A program made the translations under genes and the position numbers. Of a stretch of 64,000 bases of DNA, positions 9,394-18,006 are shown piece after piece. The DNA is from Paramagnetospirillum kuznetsovii (lineage in GTDB: Bacteria > Pseudomonadota > Alphaproteobacteria > Rhodospirillales > Magnetospirillaceae). Positions within the stretch are counted from its first letter, which is position 1. Each line of letters begins with the position of its first letter. Location of the stretch: NCBI RefSeq assembly GCF_003284725.1, contig NZ_PGTO01000005.1:124001-188000 (forward strand). The letters are read 5' to 3'. The notes under the pieces are model-generated. The model was not told the origin of the DNA. It did no database searches and saw only the letters and a list, made by a program, of their open reading frames with translations.

Positions 9394-9427
9394 GCGTCCC
9401 CCCATCGGAAATTGGACCGAGCCCCGA

Positions 9428-10462
9428 TCATTTCCCCTTGCCCTCCGTCGGGTCGATGACCTCGGCCAATCCCAGCAGCTTCATGGGCGGGTAAAGCCCC
9501 AATTGGCGCACCACCGGCATGTTGATGATGATCGACAGCCGCTTGGGGGCGTCGATGGGAATCTCGGCTGGTTTGATCTTGTGCACCAGGATCTGTTCCG
9601 CCTTATAGGCGGTCAATTGCCCGACCGTGTAATAGCGATAGACACCGCCGAACATGGCCTTCGAGGTCAGAACCGGATTCTCGCCGGCCGCGAAAGTGGG
9701 AATGCCCTGCTCCAGAGCCGCCCCGGTCAGGATGTCGCGGTTGACGTTGAGGAAGGTGTCGGGGGGAATGTAGAGGAAGTCCACCTTCGCCTTCTTCAAC
9801 TCCGCCACCTTGGCCGGAATGCTGGCGGGATTGGGCTTGCCGTCCACCAGGTCCACCGACCGGCTGATCACCTCGAACCCCGCCTTGGCGCCGACTTCGG
9901 AGAACTCGCCGATGGCGACCTGGGCATTGCGTTCCAGTGGATTGAACACCACGCCCAGCCGTTTGAACGGCCGATAGGACTGGATCAGATTGGCCTGCGT
10001 CTCGGTGGGGACCAGATAGGTGGTGCCGGTGATGTTGCGCCCCGACGACGCGAAATCCTTGACCATGCTTCCCAGTGGCTGCGACACGATGGCGAAGACG
10101 GCGGGAATCTCGGTGATGTGCTTGTCGGCAGCGACGGTGTCCAGCCGACCCAGCATCTCCTCGCTGACCGTGGTACCCCAGGTGAAGACCAGATCCACCT
10201 CCAGCCGCTTGGCCTCGGCCACGAAGTCCTTCAGCTTGCTCTTGTCCTGGCCCGCGTCGCGGATGATCAGTTCGACCGGGATGTTCTGATTGGTGAAGTA
10301 GTCCTTGAACCCCTGGGCCGCCTCTTCCCATCCCCGCCACAGCGCCATGTAGATGCGGTAGGGCTTGGGCTTGGGCTCGGCGCTCCAGGCACCGGACGGC
10401 CAGATCGCCATGGCGGTCAGGGCGATCAGGAGGGCGGCAAGAAGAGGGCGGCGGGACGTCAT
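9428..10462 (-). CDS. Periplasmic ABC-type substrate-binding protein (PF04392-like)
   Basis: 344 aa with an N-terminal signal peptide (basic start, hydrophobic core LLAALLIALTAMAI, cleavage near AWSA-EP). The mature part is a type I periplasmic binding fold: YRIYMALWRGWEEAAQGF, VDLVFTWGTTVSEEML, SGRNITGTTYLVPTETQANL, LGVVFNPLERNAQV, DFLYIPPDTFLNVN and a C-terminal GGVYRYYTVGQLTAYKAEQI are typical of the ABC_sub_bind (TrpX-like) family. The start ATG overlaps the stop of the HAMP-MFS gene by 4 bp. No ABC permease or ATPase lies nearby, so it may serve as a ligand receptor for the adjacent sensors rather than as an importer component (inference). Confidence 0.88.
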   Translation of the reverse strand: MTSRRPLLAALLIALTAMAIWPSGAWSAEPKPKPYRIYMALWRGWEEAAQGFKDYFTNQNIPVELIIRDAGQDKSKLKDFVAEAKRLEVDLVFTWGTTVSEEMLGRLDTVAADKHITEIPAVFAIVSQPLGSMVKDFASSGRNITGTTYLVPTETQANLIQSYRPFKRLGVVFNPLERNAQVAIGEFSEVGAKAGFEVISRSVDLVDGKPNPASIPAKVAELKKAKVDFLYIPPDTFLNVNRDILTGAALEQGIPTFAAGENPVLTSKAMFGGVYRYYTVGQLTAYKAEQILVHKIKPAEIPIDAPKRLSIIINMPVVRQLGLYPPMKLLGLAEVIDPTEGKGK

Positions 10463-12543
10463 TCGGCCAGCTCCGCCTCGATATGGGGACCAGAGCCGTA
10501 GGCGAAGGACAGCAGGGCGAAGACCACGCTCATGCCGAGAACCACGGCGCCAAGGGCGATCACCGCGCCGGAGATGCCATAGATGGGAATGAAGGCGGCG
10601 GCCAGGAAGGGACCGATGACGCTGCCGACCCGCTCGGCGAGGCGCAGGAAGGCCAAAACATTGGTCTGGCCCATGTTGCGGCACTCGGTCCAGCAGATGT
10701 CTGGAATGATGGCCAGTTGCGGCGATGCCGACAGGCCGTGCGAGACGCCGAGCAGGGCAATGGAAACGCCGAGTACGTTGAAGTCGCCGCTCAGGACGGG
10801 GAGCAAGAGGCCGAAGCCGCCGATCAGGCCGCCCACCGCCACCAAGCCGGCCTTCCAGCCCATCTTGTCGGCCAGCCGGGCCGCCAGCGGCGACAGCAGG
10901 ACCACCGAGATGGGGTACATCATCATGATTCGGGCGATATCACCGAGGTCGTAGCCCGGCGTCTGGAGCAAGGTCAGCGGAACCAGGAAGAAGAAGAAGC
11001 CGGTCAGGGCAATCTTGCTGGGAATGGCTGCAAATGTGACCAGGGCGAAGAAGCGCCAATTGCGCAACAGAGCCAGGAATTCGCGCTTGCGCGGCGACAG
11101 GGGCTCCGCCTTCGGTTGGGCCGCGTCCATCAGACGATAGATCAGCAGTCCGGCAACGACGCTGAGGGCGGCGGCCAATACAAAAGTGGCGCGATAGCCC
11201 ACGCGCTCGGCCAGAACGCCGCCGATCCCGGTGCCGCAGATGCTGGCGGTCAGCACCGCGCCCACATAGACCCCAAGTCCCTGCGCGCGGCTTTCCCGCT
11301 GGGCGGCTTGGGCGATATAGCTTTGGCACGCCATGGTGACCAGGGCATAGCCGATGGCGGTCAGCGAGCGCCACAAGGTCAGATCGAAGACGTTGTCCGC
11401 CAGACCCGACATGAAAAATCCGACGGTCGCGGGCAGCAGTCCGATCAGGAACACGCGCCGACTGCCCTTGCGGGCCGAAATCATGGCGGCTGACGGCGAC
11501 ACGGCGGCGATGAAGAACATGAACACCGCGATGGGCAGCGCGATGGCCATTTCCTGGTCCAGTCCCGTGGAGGGCGTGTACAGGTCGCGGATGAAAAGCG
11601 GCATGAACGAGCGCGACATCTCCTCGGCGAAAACGAACAGGAACAGTGGAAGCCTGATATCCGTCGCCTGATGTTCGTTGATCACTTCCGGCTGGCCGGT
11701 GCGTGAGAACCGGAACAGGAAGCGCACCCGCGCTTCGATATCCATGACCCGCCCGACCACCGTCTTGTCGAAATGAGCGGTCTTGATCTCGTCCATATAG
11801 GCTTCGAGTCGACGAAACAGTCCATCCACATGACGGATGGCCCCGTTGAAGCCATGGACGAAGCGGCCGACCTCGTCGTCGGAGATGACGCCGCAGGTGT
11901 AGCCGAAGTCACCCCGGCGAACCCTATCCATCACCGTGGAGACGGCGCGAATGGGACCGATGACGTTGAAGGTGACGATAAACAGCAGGATTTCCACCGA
12001 TACCAGCAGGGAGCACAGGGTCATCACCCCGATATCGACGGCGATTTCCATCAGGCGGCTTTGGACGTAATCCTGGTCCAGCCCAACCTGGACATGGCCC
12101 ACCACAACGCCTTTCGACATCAGCGGCTGGGCCAGATTGACGAAATCGCCGATCAGCGACTTGCGCGATCCGCCCCCTTCGAAATCCGTTACCGAGAAAT
12201 AAGGGGTGAGCAGTTCGGGCATGGCGCCGTTGATGAACAGGATGCGGTTATCCCGATCCGTCACCGCCAGGTAGCGAATTTCACGATTGGCGGCGAGCAC
12301 GGGGGCGAAGAATTCGTCCATGCCCTGCAACTTATCCAGCGGGATGCCATAGCCGATGGCCCGCTCGATGCTGCTGGCAAGATCGCGGCCGACGGTTTCC
12401 GCCTTCTTGTCCATCTCCGGGACCAGCCCACGGGCGAATTCGCCCAGCGCGCCATGGGCGAGCAGCCCCACCGGAGGCACCAGCACGATGAAGGCCAGCA
12501 GCAGCAGTCGGATGAACAGGGGGCGGGTGTGGTCCAGTGTCAT
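10459..12543 (-). CDS. Cache/HAMP sensor module fused to an MFS transporter
   Basis: 694 aa from the ATG at 12543. Residues 9-31 are a membrane helix; 32-165 form an extracytoplasmic sensor (LAVTDRDNRILFINGA and MSKGVVVGHVQVGLD are Cache-like); 168-192 a second helix; 193-245 a HAMP domain (NVIGPIRAVSTVMDRVRRGD ... DDEVGRFVHGFNGAIRHVDG); then a linker and about 12 membrane helices of an MFS domain (297-690) with SARKGSRRVFLIGLL and ADKMGWKAGLV loops like the MFS A-motif. An N-terminal signal-transduction module on an MFS carrier is unusual. It lies 25 bp after the preceding sensor gene and overlaps the substrate-binding protein gene. No transport substrate can be assigned. Confidence 0.87.
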   Translation of the reverse strand: MTLDHTRPLFIRLLLLAFIVLVPPVGLLAHGALGEFARGLVPEMDKKAETVGRDLASSIERAIGYGIPLDKLQGMDEFFAPVLAANREIRYLAVTDRDNRILFINGAMPELLTPYFSVTDFEGGGSRKSLIGDFVNLAQPLMSKGVVVGHVQVGLDQDYVQSRLMEIAVDIGVMTLCSLLVSVEILLFIVTFNVIGPIRAVSTVMDRVRRGDFGYTCGVISDDEVGRFVHGFNGAIRHVDGLFRRLEAYMDEIKTAHFDKTVVGRVMDIEARVRFLFRFSRTGQPEVINEHQATDIRLPLFLFVFAEEMSRSFMPLFIRDLYTPSTGLDQEMAIALPIAVFMFFIAAVSPSAAMISARKGSRRVFLIGLLPATVGFFMSGLADNVFDLTLWRSLTAIGYALVTMACQSYIAQAAQRESRAQGLGVYVGAVLTASICGTGIGGVLAERVGYRATFVLAAALSVVAGLLIYRLMDAAQPKAEPLSPRKREFLALLRNWRFFALVTFAAIPSKIALTGFFFFLVPLTLLQTPGYDLGDIARIMMMYPISVVLLSPLAARLADKMGWKAGLVAVGGLIGGFGLLLPVLSGDFNVLGVSIALLGVSHGLSASPQLAIIPDICWTECRNMGQTNVLAFLRLAERVGSVIGPFLAAAFIPIYGISGAVIALGAVVLGMSVVFALLSFAYGSGPHIEAELAE

Positions 12544-12568
12544 GGCCGGACTCTTTGGATCTGGCGTC

Positions 12569-13405
12569 TCATTGCAGCCGGTCCAATCGGCCCACTTCCT
12601 CGGTGGCGTCGCGGATATGCTCGACCGCTTCGCGGGATTTGGCGACGAATTCGGCGAAGTGTGTCTCGAACCCGTCGCCGCCGGGCAATGCCGAGCCACC
12701 GGACGCCATGACGGCGTTCAAGGTATGCTCCATGCCCGTAAGCTTGCGGCCGACGCCGCCGAACAACACATATAGACCCAGCGCGGCCAGGGCTGAAAAG
12801 ACCGCCAGTTCCTCGGCGCCGGTCTTGAGCAAATGCAGCAACAGGCCGGTGACGCCGTGATTGACGTAGACGGCGGGATAGCGCAGCACCACTCCGCCTT
12901 CCACCTTGCCCAGATTGTTGACCAAGGGCAGGCCGACGATGAGATTGTCTTCGTCGGTGGTGCCGAAGGCTTGGGACGACCCGCCGCGGATGGCCTCGAT
13001 CAGGTCTTGGGGGACTTTGCTTCCGATGGCGCCGCGATCGGTGTCGAACAGCACCTCGCCGCGGGCATCGAACACTTCGACGGCGATCACCTGAGGATCG
13101 CGGGTCTTCTCGCGTTCCAAGACGTCCTGAACCTGCCGCAATTGCCGCAGCGCAAGACCCAGATTGAGGTTGTCCTCCACCCGCTTCTTGATGGTGAACA
13201 CCACGAAACTGTAGCGTGACTGCACCAGGGAGGAGTAAACGCTCTCGAATTTGTAGTAGGCAAAGAAGCCGGAGACCAGCAAGGTGCACAGAAGAATGGT
13301 GACCAGCGCCAGCGTGACCTTGCGCACAAGCGACCAGCGGACCGGGCGAGACGGCGGCAGACCGCTGGCGGCGGCGGCAGTGCTGGTCGGTCCGACTTTT
13401 TCCAA
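12569..13405 (-). CDS. Membrane-anchored Cache-like sensor protein
   Basis: 278 aa, probable TTG start with GGAGG upstream. A Pro/Ser-rich cytoplasmic N terminus is followed by a membrane helix (about 28-50), a periplasmic sensor (51-185) with the Cache-like core VIAVEVFDARGEVLFDTDRG and VEGGVVLRYPAVYVN, a second hydrophobic stretch (about 188-222), and a cytoplasmic helical tail (ETHFAEFVAKSREAVEHIRD) resembling the helix after a HAMP domain. There is no kinase or methyl-acceptor output domain, so it must act through a partner. It is the first gene of the operon leading to the HAMP-MFS, substrate-binding, PP2C/HATPase and STAS genes. Confidence 0.8.
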   Translation of the reverse strand: MEKVGPTSTAAAASGLPPSRPVRWSLVRKVTLALVTILLCTLLVSGFFAYYKFESVYSSLVQSRYSFVVFTIKKRVEDNLNLGLALRQLRQVQDVLEREKTRDPQVIAVEVFDARGEVLFDTDRGAIGSKVPQDLIEAIRGGSSQAFGTTDEDNLIVGLPLVNNLGKVEGGVVLRYPAVYVNHGVTGLLLHLLKTGAEELAVFSALAALGLYVLFGGVGRKLTGMEHTLNAVMASGGSALPGGDGFETHFAEFVAKSREAVEHIRDATEEVGRLDRLQ

Positions 13406-13581
13406 GGCCCTTGTTTCCTCCGCCGTCCGGCGATGCTAGACCACTAACTCCGAAGTGACGCGAGGAAGCTTATAGGATATGTGGCTGAGTTGTCCAAGAC
13501 TCCGCGACGACTAAACCCCGGCTTTCGTGCAACAACGCCACAGAACATCCAATCTTGCATATGACCAATGATGGGAAGCCA

Positions 13582-14439
13582 ATGTCGCAAGCCAAGCCGC
13601 ATACAGCATTAACCTTAGCCGCTCCTATGCGACGAGCCGACCCCATTGGTATTTTCGATTCCGGTGTCGGCGGATTGACCGTGGCGGCCGCCATCAGGCG
13701 CGTGATGCCCGACGAGAAACTGCTCTATCTGGCCGATGTGGCGCGCCAGCCCTATGGCACAAAATCGCCGCGAACGGTCACCCGCTATGCCGTTCAGGCG
13801 GCGGAATTTCTTGTCGGTCGGGGTATCAAGGCGTTGGTGGTTGCCTGCAATACGGCGTCGGCGGTGGCGCTGGAGGCCATTTCCGAGAGATTCCCGTCTC
13901 TTCCTGTGCTGGGGGTGGTCGAAGCCGGAGCGGCGGGCGCTGTCGCCGCCTCCGTCTCGGGGCGGATCGTGGTGGCGGCCACCGAGGGCACCTGCAAATC
14001 CATGGCTTACGAGCGGGCCATCGCCGGTTGGCGTGGCGACAGTCGGGTGACCTGCATTCCATGCCCGCTCTTCGTCGCCCTGGCGGAAGAGGGGCTGACC
14101 GACGGTCCCATCGTCGAAAGCGTGGCGCGCCACTATCTCGCGCCCTTGTTCGACGGTTCCGGCGGCGAGGATTGTCTTGTGCTGGGCTGCACTCATTTCC
14201 CGTTGCTGGCCGATGCCCTGGGACGCCTAGCGGGACCGAAGGTCCGGCTGGTGGATTGCGCCCAGGCCACCGCGACATTGCTGGTGGAAACACTGGCCGG
14301 ATGCGAGGCTCCTGCCGACACCGGCGGCGGCCTCACCCTCATCGCCACCGATGCGCCCGAGCGCTTCTCGCGGATCGCCCAGCGACTGTTTCCCACCATG
14401 GACGAGGCATCGCGGGTGGAACTGGCGGACCTCTTCTAG
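13582..14439 (+). CDS. murI: Glutamate racemase
   Basis: 285 aa from the ATG at 13582 (GGGAAG upstream); a TTG at 13555 is also in frame. Converts L-glutamate to D-glutamate for peptidoglycan. Family motifs are all present: IGIFDSGVGGLTVAAAIR near the N terminus, YGTKSPRTV, the first catalytic Cys in VVACNTASAVAL, and the second in CLVLGCTHFPLLADAL. It is convergent with rodA (3 bp between stops), next to the cell-wall elongation cluster. Confidence 0.95.
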   Translation: MSQAKPHTALTLAAPMRRADPIGIFDSGVGGLTVAAAIRRVMPDEKLLYLADVARQPYGTKSPRTVTRYAVQAAEFLVGRGIKALVVACNTASAVALEAISERFPSLPVLGVVEAGAAGAVAASVSGRIVVAATEGTCKSMAYERAIAGWRGDSRVTCIPCPLFVALAEEGLTDGPIVESVARHYLAPLFDGSGGEDCLVLGCTHFPLLADALGRLAGPKVRLVDCAQATATLLVETLAGCEAPADTGGGLTLIATDAPERFSRIAQRLFPTMDEASRVELADLF

Positions 14440-14442
14440 GGA

Positions 14443-15606
14443 CTATTCCTCGCCCAGGCCGCGCCGCGAGATGGGCATGTCGCGGTGGATATAGGCGCTC
14501 ATCACCAGCCCCCAGCCCGCCAGCAGCGACAGCATGGCGGTGCCGCCATAGGAGATCAGCGGCAAGGGCACGCCCACCACCGGCACCAATCCCATCACCA
14601 TGGCGGTATTGATGAAGAAATACAGGAAGAAGGTGGTGGTGATGCCGTGGGCCACCAGCCGACCGAACTGGCTGCGGCAGCGGATGGCGATGGCGTAGCC
14701 GAACGCCAGCAATAGGCCGTAGAGGCCCAGCAGGACGAGGCCTCCCATCATTCCCCATTCCTCGGCGAACATGGTGAAGATGAAGTCGGTCTGCTTTTCC
14801 GGCAGGAAGTTGAGCCGACTTTGGGTTCCCATCATGTAGCCCTTGCCGAACATGCCGCCGGAACCCAACGCGATCTTGGACTGGGTGATGTGATAGCCGG
14901 CGCCCAAAGGGTCGTCTTCCGGATTCATGAAGATCAGAACCCGCTTCTTCTGGTATTCGCGCAGGAACTGCCACGCCACCGGAATGGCGGCCAGCCCTCC
15001 GGCGATGACCACGACGAATTTCCAGATGCGCACCCCGGCCATGAAGAACAGGGCGCCCGACGACAGCACCAGCATCATGGCGGTGCCCAGGTCGGGCTGC
15101 TTCAGCACCAGGGCGGCGGGCGCGAAGACCATGATCAGCGGTGGGATCAGGAATAGCGGGCGGCCGATCTCTTGATAGCCTGCGCCGTGAAAATAGCGCG
15201 CCAGCGACAAAATCAAGGCGATCTTCATGATTTCCGAGGGCTGCAACTGGATGAAGCCGATATCGATCCAACGCTGCGCCCCCATGCCGACCGTGCCCTT
15301 GATCTCGACCGCGACCAGCAGAACGAAGGCGACGGCGTACAAGATGTAGGCGTTGCGCACCCAAAAGCGCAAATCCACCAGGGCCACGGCGATCATGATT
15401 GCGATGCCGATGCCGAAGCGGATGATCTGCTTCATGGCCCAAGGGTCCAGCGATCCCTGGGCCGCCGAATACAAGGTGGCGAAGCCGATGCCGGCAATGG
15501 CGGACAGCACCGCGATCAGCGACCAGTTGATCTGCCACACCTTGTCGCGCACCGACATTTCGGTGCGGTTGAGCCGCGACGGCATGCGAGGCATGGGCCG
15601 CAGCAT
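14443..15606 (-). CDS. rodA: Rod-shape peptidoglycan polymerase RodA (SEDS family)
   Basis: 387 aa, about 10 membrane helices. SEDS signatures: WAMKQIIRFGIGI early, the GAQRWIDIGFIQLQPSEIMK block, KQPDLGTAMMLV, and near the C terminus TAMVMGLVPVVGVPLPLISYGGT. RodA is the glycosyltransferase of the elongasome and works with the PBP2 encoded just upstream; the rodA ATG overlaps the last base of that gene. Last gene of the mre cluster. Confidence 0.96.
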   Translation of the reverse strand: MLRPMPRMPSRLNRTEMSVRDKVWQINWSLIAVLSAIAGIGFATLYSAAQGSLDPWAMKQIIRFGIGIAIMIAVALVDLRFWVRNAYILYAVAFVLLVAVEIKGTVGMGAQRWIDIGFIQLQPSEIMKIALILSLARYFHGAGYQEIGRPLFLIPPLIMVFAPAALVLKQPDLGTAMMLVLSSGALFFMAGVRIWKFVVVIAGGLAAIPVAWQFLREYQKKRVLIFMNPEDDPLGAGYHITQSKIALGSGGMFGKGYMMGTQSRLNFLPEKQTDFIFTMFAEEWGMMGGLVLLGLYGLLLAFGYAIAIRCRSQFGRLVAHGITTTFFLYFFINTAMVMGLVPVVGVPLPLISYGGTAMLSLLAGWGLVMSAYIHRDMPISRRGLGEE

Positions 15607-17483
15607 CAGAATCTCCTCAGGTCGGTGGACGGGCTGCTGATCTCGGCGATGCGGGCCAGATCACGCTTTTGCACCTCGACCATGATGTCGCGGGCGATGG
15701 GGGCCGCCACCGCCGAGCCGCCGCCGCCGTGTTCCACCACCACGGCGATGGAATAGCGCGGATTCTCTTCCGGGGCATAGGCCACGAACAGGGCGTGGTC
15801 GCGTTCCTTCCACGGCAATTGATCGTTTTTCTTAACGCCGGTCTCGCGCTCGCGCATGGTGATGCGGCGTACCTGGGCCGAGCCGGTCTTGCCCGACAGC
15901 CACATTCCCTCCTGGGTAATGCGCGCGCGATAGGCGGTGCCGCCGGGCTCGTTGGACACGGCGAACATGCCCTTGCGCACCAGGGCCAGCGACTGACGCG
16001 ACACTTCCAGGCTTGGCCATGTGGGATTAGTCCGTGCCCGCGCCGTCTTTTCGGTGATCATATCGCGGGCGACATGGGGGACCACGGCGAAACCGCCATT
16101 GGCGATGCGCGCCGTCATGACCGCCAACTGGATCGGAGTGGCGGTGACATAGCCCTGACCGATGGCGTTGATCAGGGTCTCGCCCGGATGCCAGGGTTGC
16201 TTCAGCGCCTTCTTCTTCCAGGCCTTGTCGGGAATATTGCCCGGACGCTCGTTGGGCAGGTCGACGCCGGTTGGGCCACCCATTCCAAAGCGCCGCGCCA
16301 TTTCGGCGATCTTTTCGAAGCCGGTGCGGCGCGCCACTTCGTAGAAGTAGACGTCACAGGAATTCTTGATGCCACTGACCAGATCCTGGCCGCCGTGGCC
16401 TTCCTTCTTCCAGCAATGGAACTTGATGCTGCCCAATTGGGTGTGGCCCGAGCAGAACACCCGCATCTCAGGGGTGATATCGCGGGATTCCAGGGCCGCC
16501 AGGGCGGTGACCAGCTTGAAGGTGGACCCCGGCGCGAATTGCCCGGCGATGGCCTTGTTGCTGAGCGGCGAGCGCGGATTGGTGGAAAGTTCCTTCCATT
16601 CCTCGGAGGTCAGGCCGCGATTGAAGGAATTGGGGTCGAAGCTGGGGGTGGACGCCATGACGATGACGTCGCCGGTATGGATGTCCATCACCACCACGGC
16701 GGCGCTTTCGTCGCCCAGGCGTTGGGCGGCGTATTCCTGCAACTTGACGTCCAGGCTGAGATTGAGATCGACGCCCGGCTCGCCTTCCTTGCGCTCCAAT
16801 TCGCGGATGACGCGCCCCACCGCGTTGACCTCCACCGAACTGGTGCCGTGGCGGCCGCGCATGGCCATGTCGTAGATGCGTTCGACGCCGCCCTTGCCGA
16901 TGCGAAAGCCGGGCAACTCTTCCAGCGGATCCTCGGTCAGCTCGTTCTCCGACACCGCCGAGACATAGCCCAGGATATGGGCGCCCAGGCTTTCCAGCGG
17001 GTAATAGCGGCTTTGGCCAACATCGATCAGAACGCCCGGCAGATCGGCCGAGTTGACCTCGACACGGGCGACTTCTTCCCAAGTCAGGTTCTCGCGCACG
17101 CTGATGGGCACGAAACTGCGCCGCCGACGGGCTTCCTTGTGGACGCGGGCGCGCTCCGCGTCGCCGATACTGATGAGGCGCGACAGCCCGTCCAGGGTGT
17201 AGTCCAACGACGGAGTCCGCTCGGCAACCACCATGACGCGGTAATTGTGCTGGTTGACCGCCATGGCGATGCCGTTGCGGTCCAGGATCAGCCCGCGCGG
17301 CGGCGCCAACAATCTTGTGCTGACCCGGTTGTCCTCGGCCAGCATGGCAAATTTGTCGGCCTCCATGACCTGGAGGTAGTACATGCGGGCGGCCAGGGCG
17401 CCGATCAGGGTCGCCTTGGCGCCCCCCAACACCAGGGCACGGCGTGAAAACATCTTGGAGCGGTCGTTGTCGTGATACATCAA
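15606..17483 (-). CDS. mrdA: Penicillin-binding protein 2 (elongasome transpeptidase)
   Basis: 625 aa class B PBP: short cytoplasmic tail, one membrane helix (about 13-30), a non-catalytic pedestal domain containing RGLILDRNG and YPLESLGAHILGYVS, and a transpeptidase domain with the SxxK motif in GQFAPGSTFKLVTALAAL, SxN-like NSCDVYFYE, and the KTG box in LSGKTGSAQV. Cross-links peptidoglycan during side-wall growth with RodA. Lies 7 bp downstream of mreD and just before rodA. Confidence 0.96.
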   Translation of the reverse strand: MMYHDNDRSKMFSRRALVLGGAKATLIGALAARMYYLQVMEADKFAMLAEDNRVSTRLLAPPRGLILDRNGIAMAVNQHNYRVMVVAERTPSLDYTLDGLSRLISIGDAERARVHKEARRRRSFVPISVRENLTWEEVARVEVNSADLPGVLIDVGQSRYYPLESLGAHILGYVSAVSENELTEDPLEELPGFRIGKGGVERIYDMAMRGRHGTSSVEVNAVGRVIRELERKEGEPGVDLNLSLDVKLQEYAAQRLGDESAAVVVMDIHTGDVIVMASTPSFDPNSFNRGLTSEEWKELSTNPRSPLSNKAIAGQFAPGSTFKLVTALAALESRDITPEMRVFCSGHTQLGSIKFHCWKKEGHGGQDLVSGIKNSCDVYFYEVARRTGFEKIAEMARRFGMGGPTGVDLPNERPGNIPDKAWKKKALKQPWHPGETLINAIGQGYVTATPIQLAVMTARIANGGFAVVPHVARDMITEKTARARTNPTWPSLEVSRQSLALVRKGMFAVSNEPGGTAYRARITQEGMWLSGKTGSAQVRRITMRERETGVKKNDQLPWKERDHALFVAYAPEENPRYSIAVVVEHGGGGSAVAAPIARDIMVEVQKRDLARIAEISSPSTDLRRF

Positions 17484-17490
17484 CCCCTCC

Positions 17491-18006
17491 CTAGACGTCC
17501 TTGAGGAAGGCCATCTGCGTGCGCGCCAGGATCCAGGTCAGGATCGGGAAGCAACACAGAGTCATCAGATATTCGAAGATCACCGGCGACGGGTCCATGG
17601 CCCGATTGAGAATCATCGACACCAGGATCCAGGCGAGGCTGATGGCGCCCGCCGTCAGCAGCCCGAAGGCCCACCATGTCACGGCGAAGGACTTGCCCAG
17701 GAAGAACTTGCGCTGCGAGGCGGCGGTTCCCTGCACCAAGAGCATGACCAGGGCATTGACCCCCAAGGGCGTGCCGCTGACGATGTCGTAGAGCAGGCCG
17801 ATGACGAAGGCCAGCCAGGCCGGCAGCAAATCGGGGCGGTAGATGGCCCAGTAATAGACCCCCATCAAGGGCAGCATGGGCGAGATGCCGGAAAATTCGG
17901 GAAGATGGGTGGGGACGGCGGTCAGCAGCAGCAGCAAGAGGGTAACGCCGAAGGGAACCAGGTGGCGGACCCAGGTGTCCATCTTCACCCAGATCGAGGG
18001 CGTCAC
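17491..18006 (-). CDS. mreD: Rod shape-determining protein MreD
   Basis: 171 aa, about five membrane helices. Recognised by FSGISPMLPLMGVYYWAIYR and LLPAWLAFVIGLLYDIVSGT, the typical MreD helices, and by its position between mreC and mrdA. Links the cytoskeletal MreB and periplasmic MreC to the synthetic enzymes. Its start overlaps the mreC stop by 4 bp. Confidence 0.92.
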   Translation of the reverse strand: MTPSIWVKMDTWVRHLVPFGVTLLLLLLTAVPTHLPEFSGISPMLPLMGVYYWAIYRPDLLPAWLAFVIGLLYDIVSGTPLGVNALVMLLVQGTAASQRKFFLGKSFAVTWWAFGLLTAGAISLAWILVSMILNRAMDPSPVIFEYLMTLCCFPILTWILARTQMAFLKDV

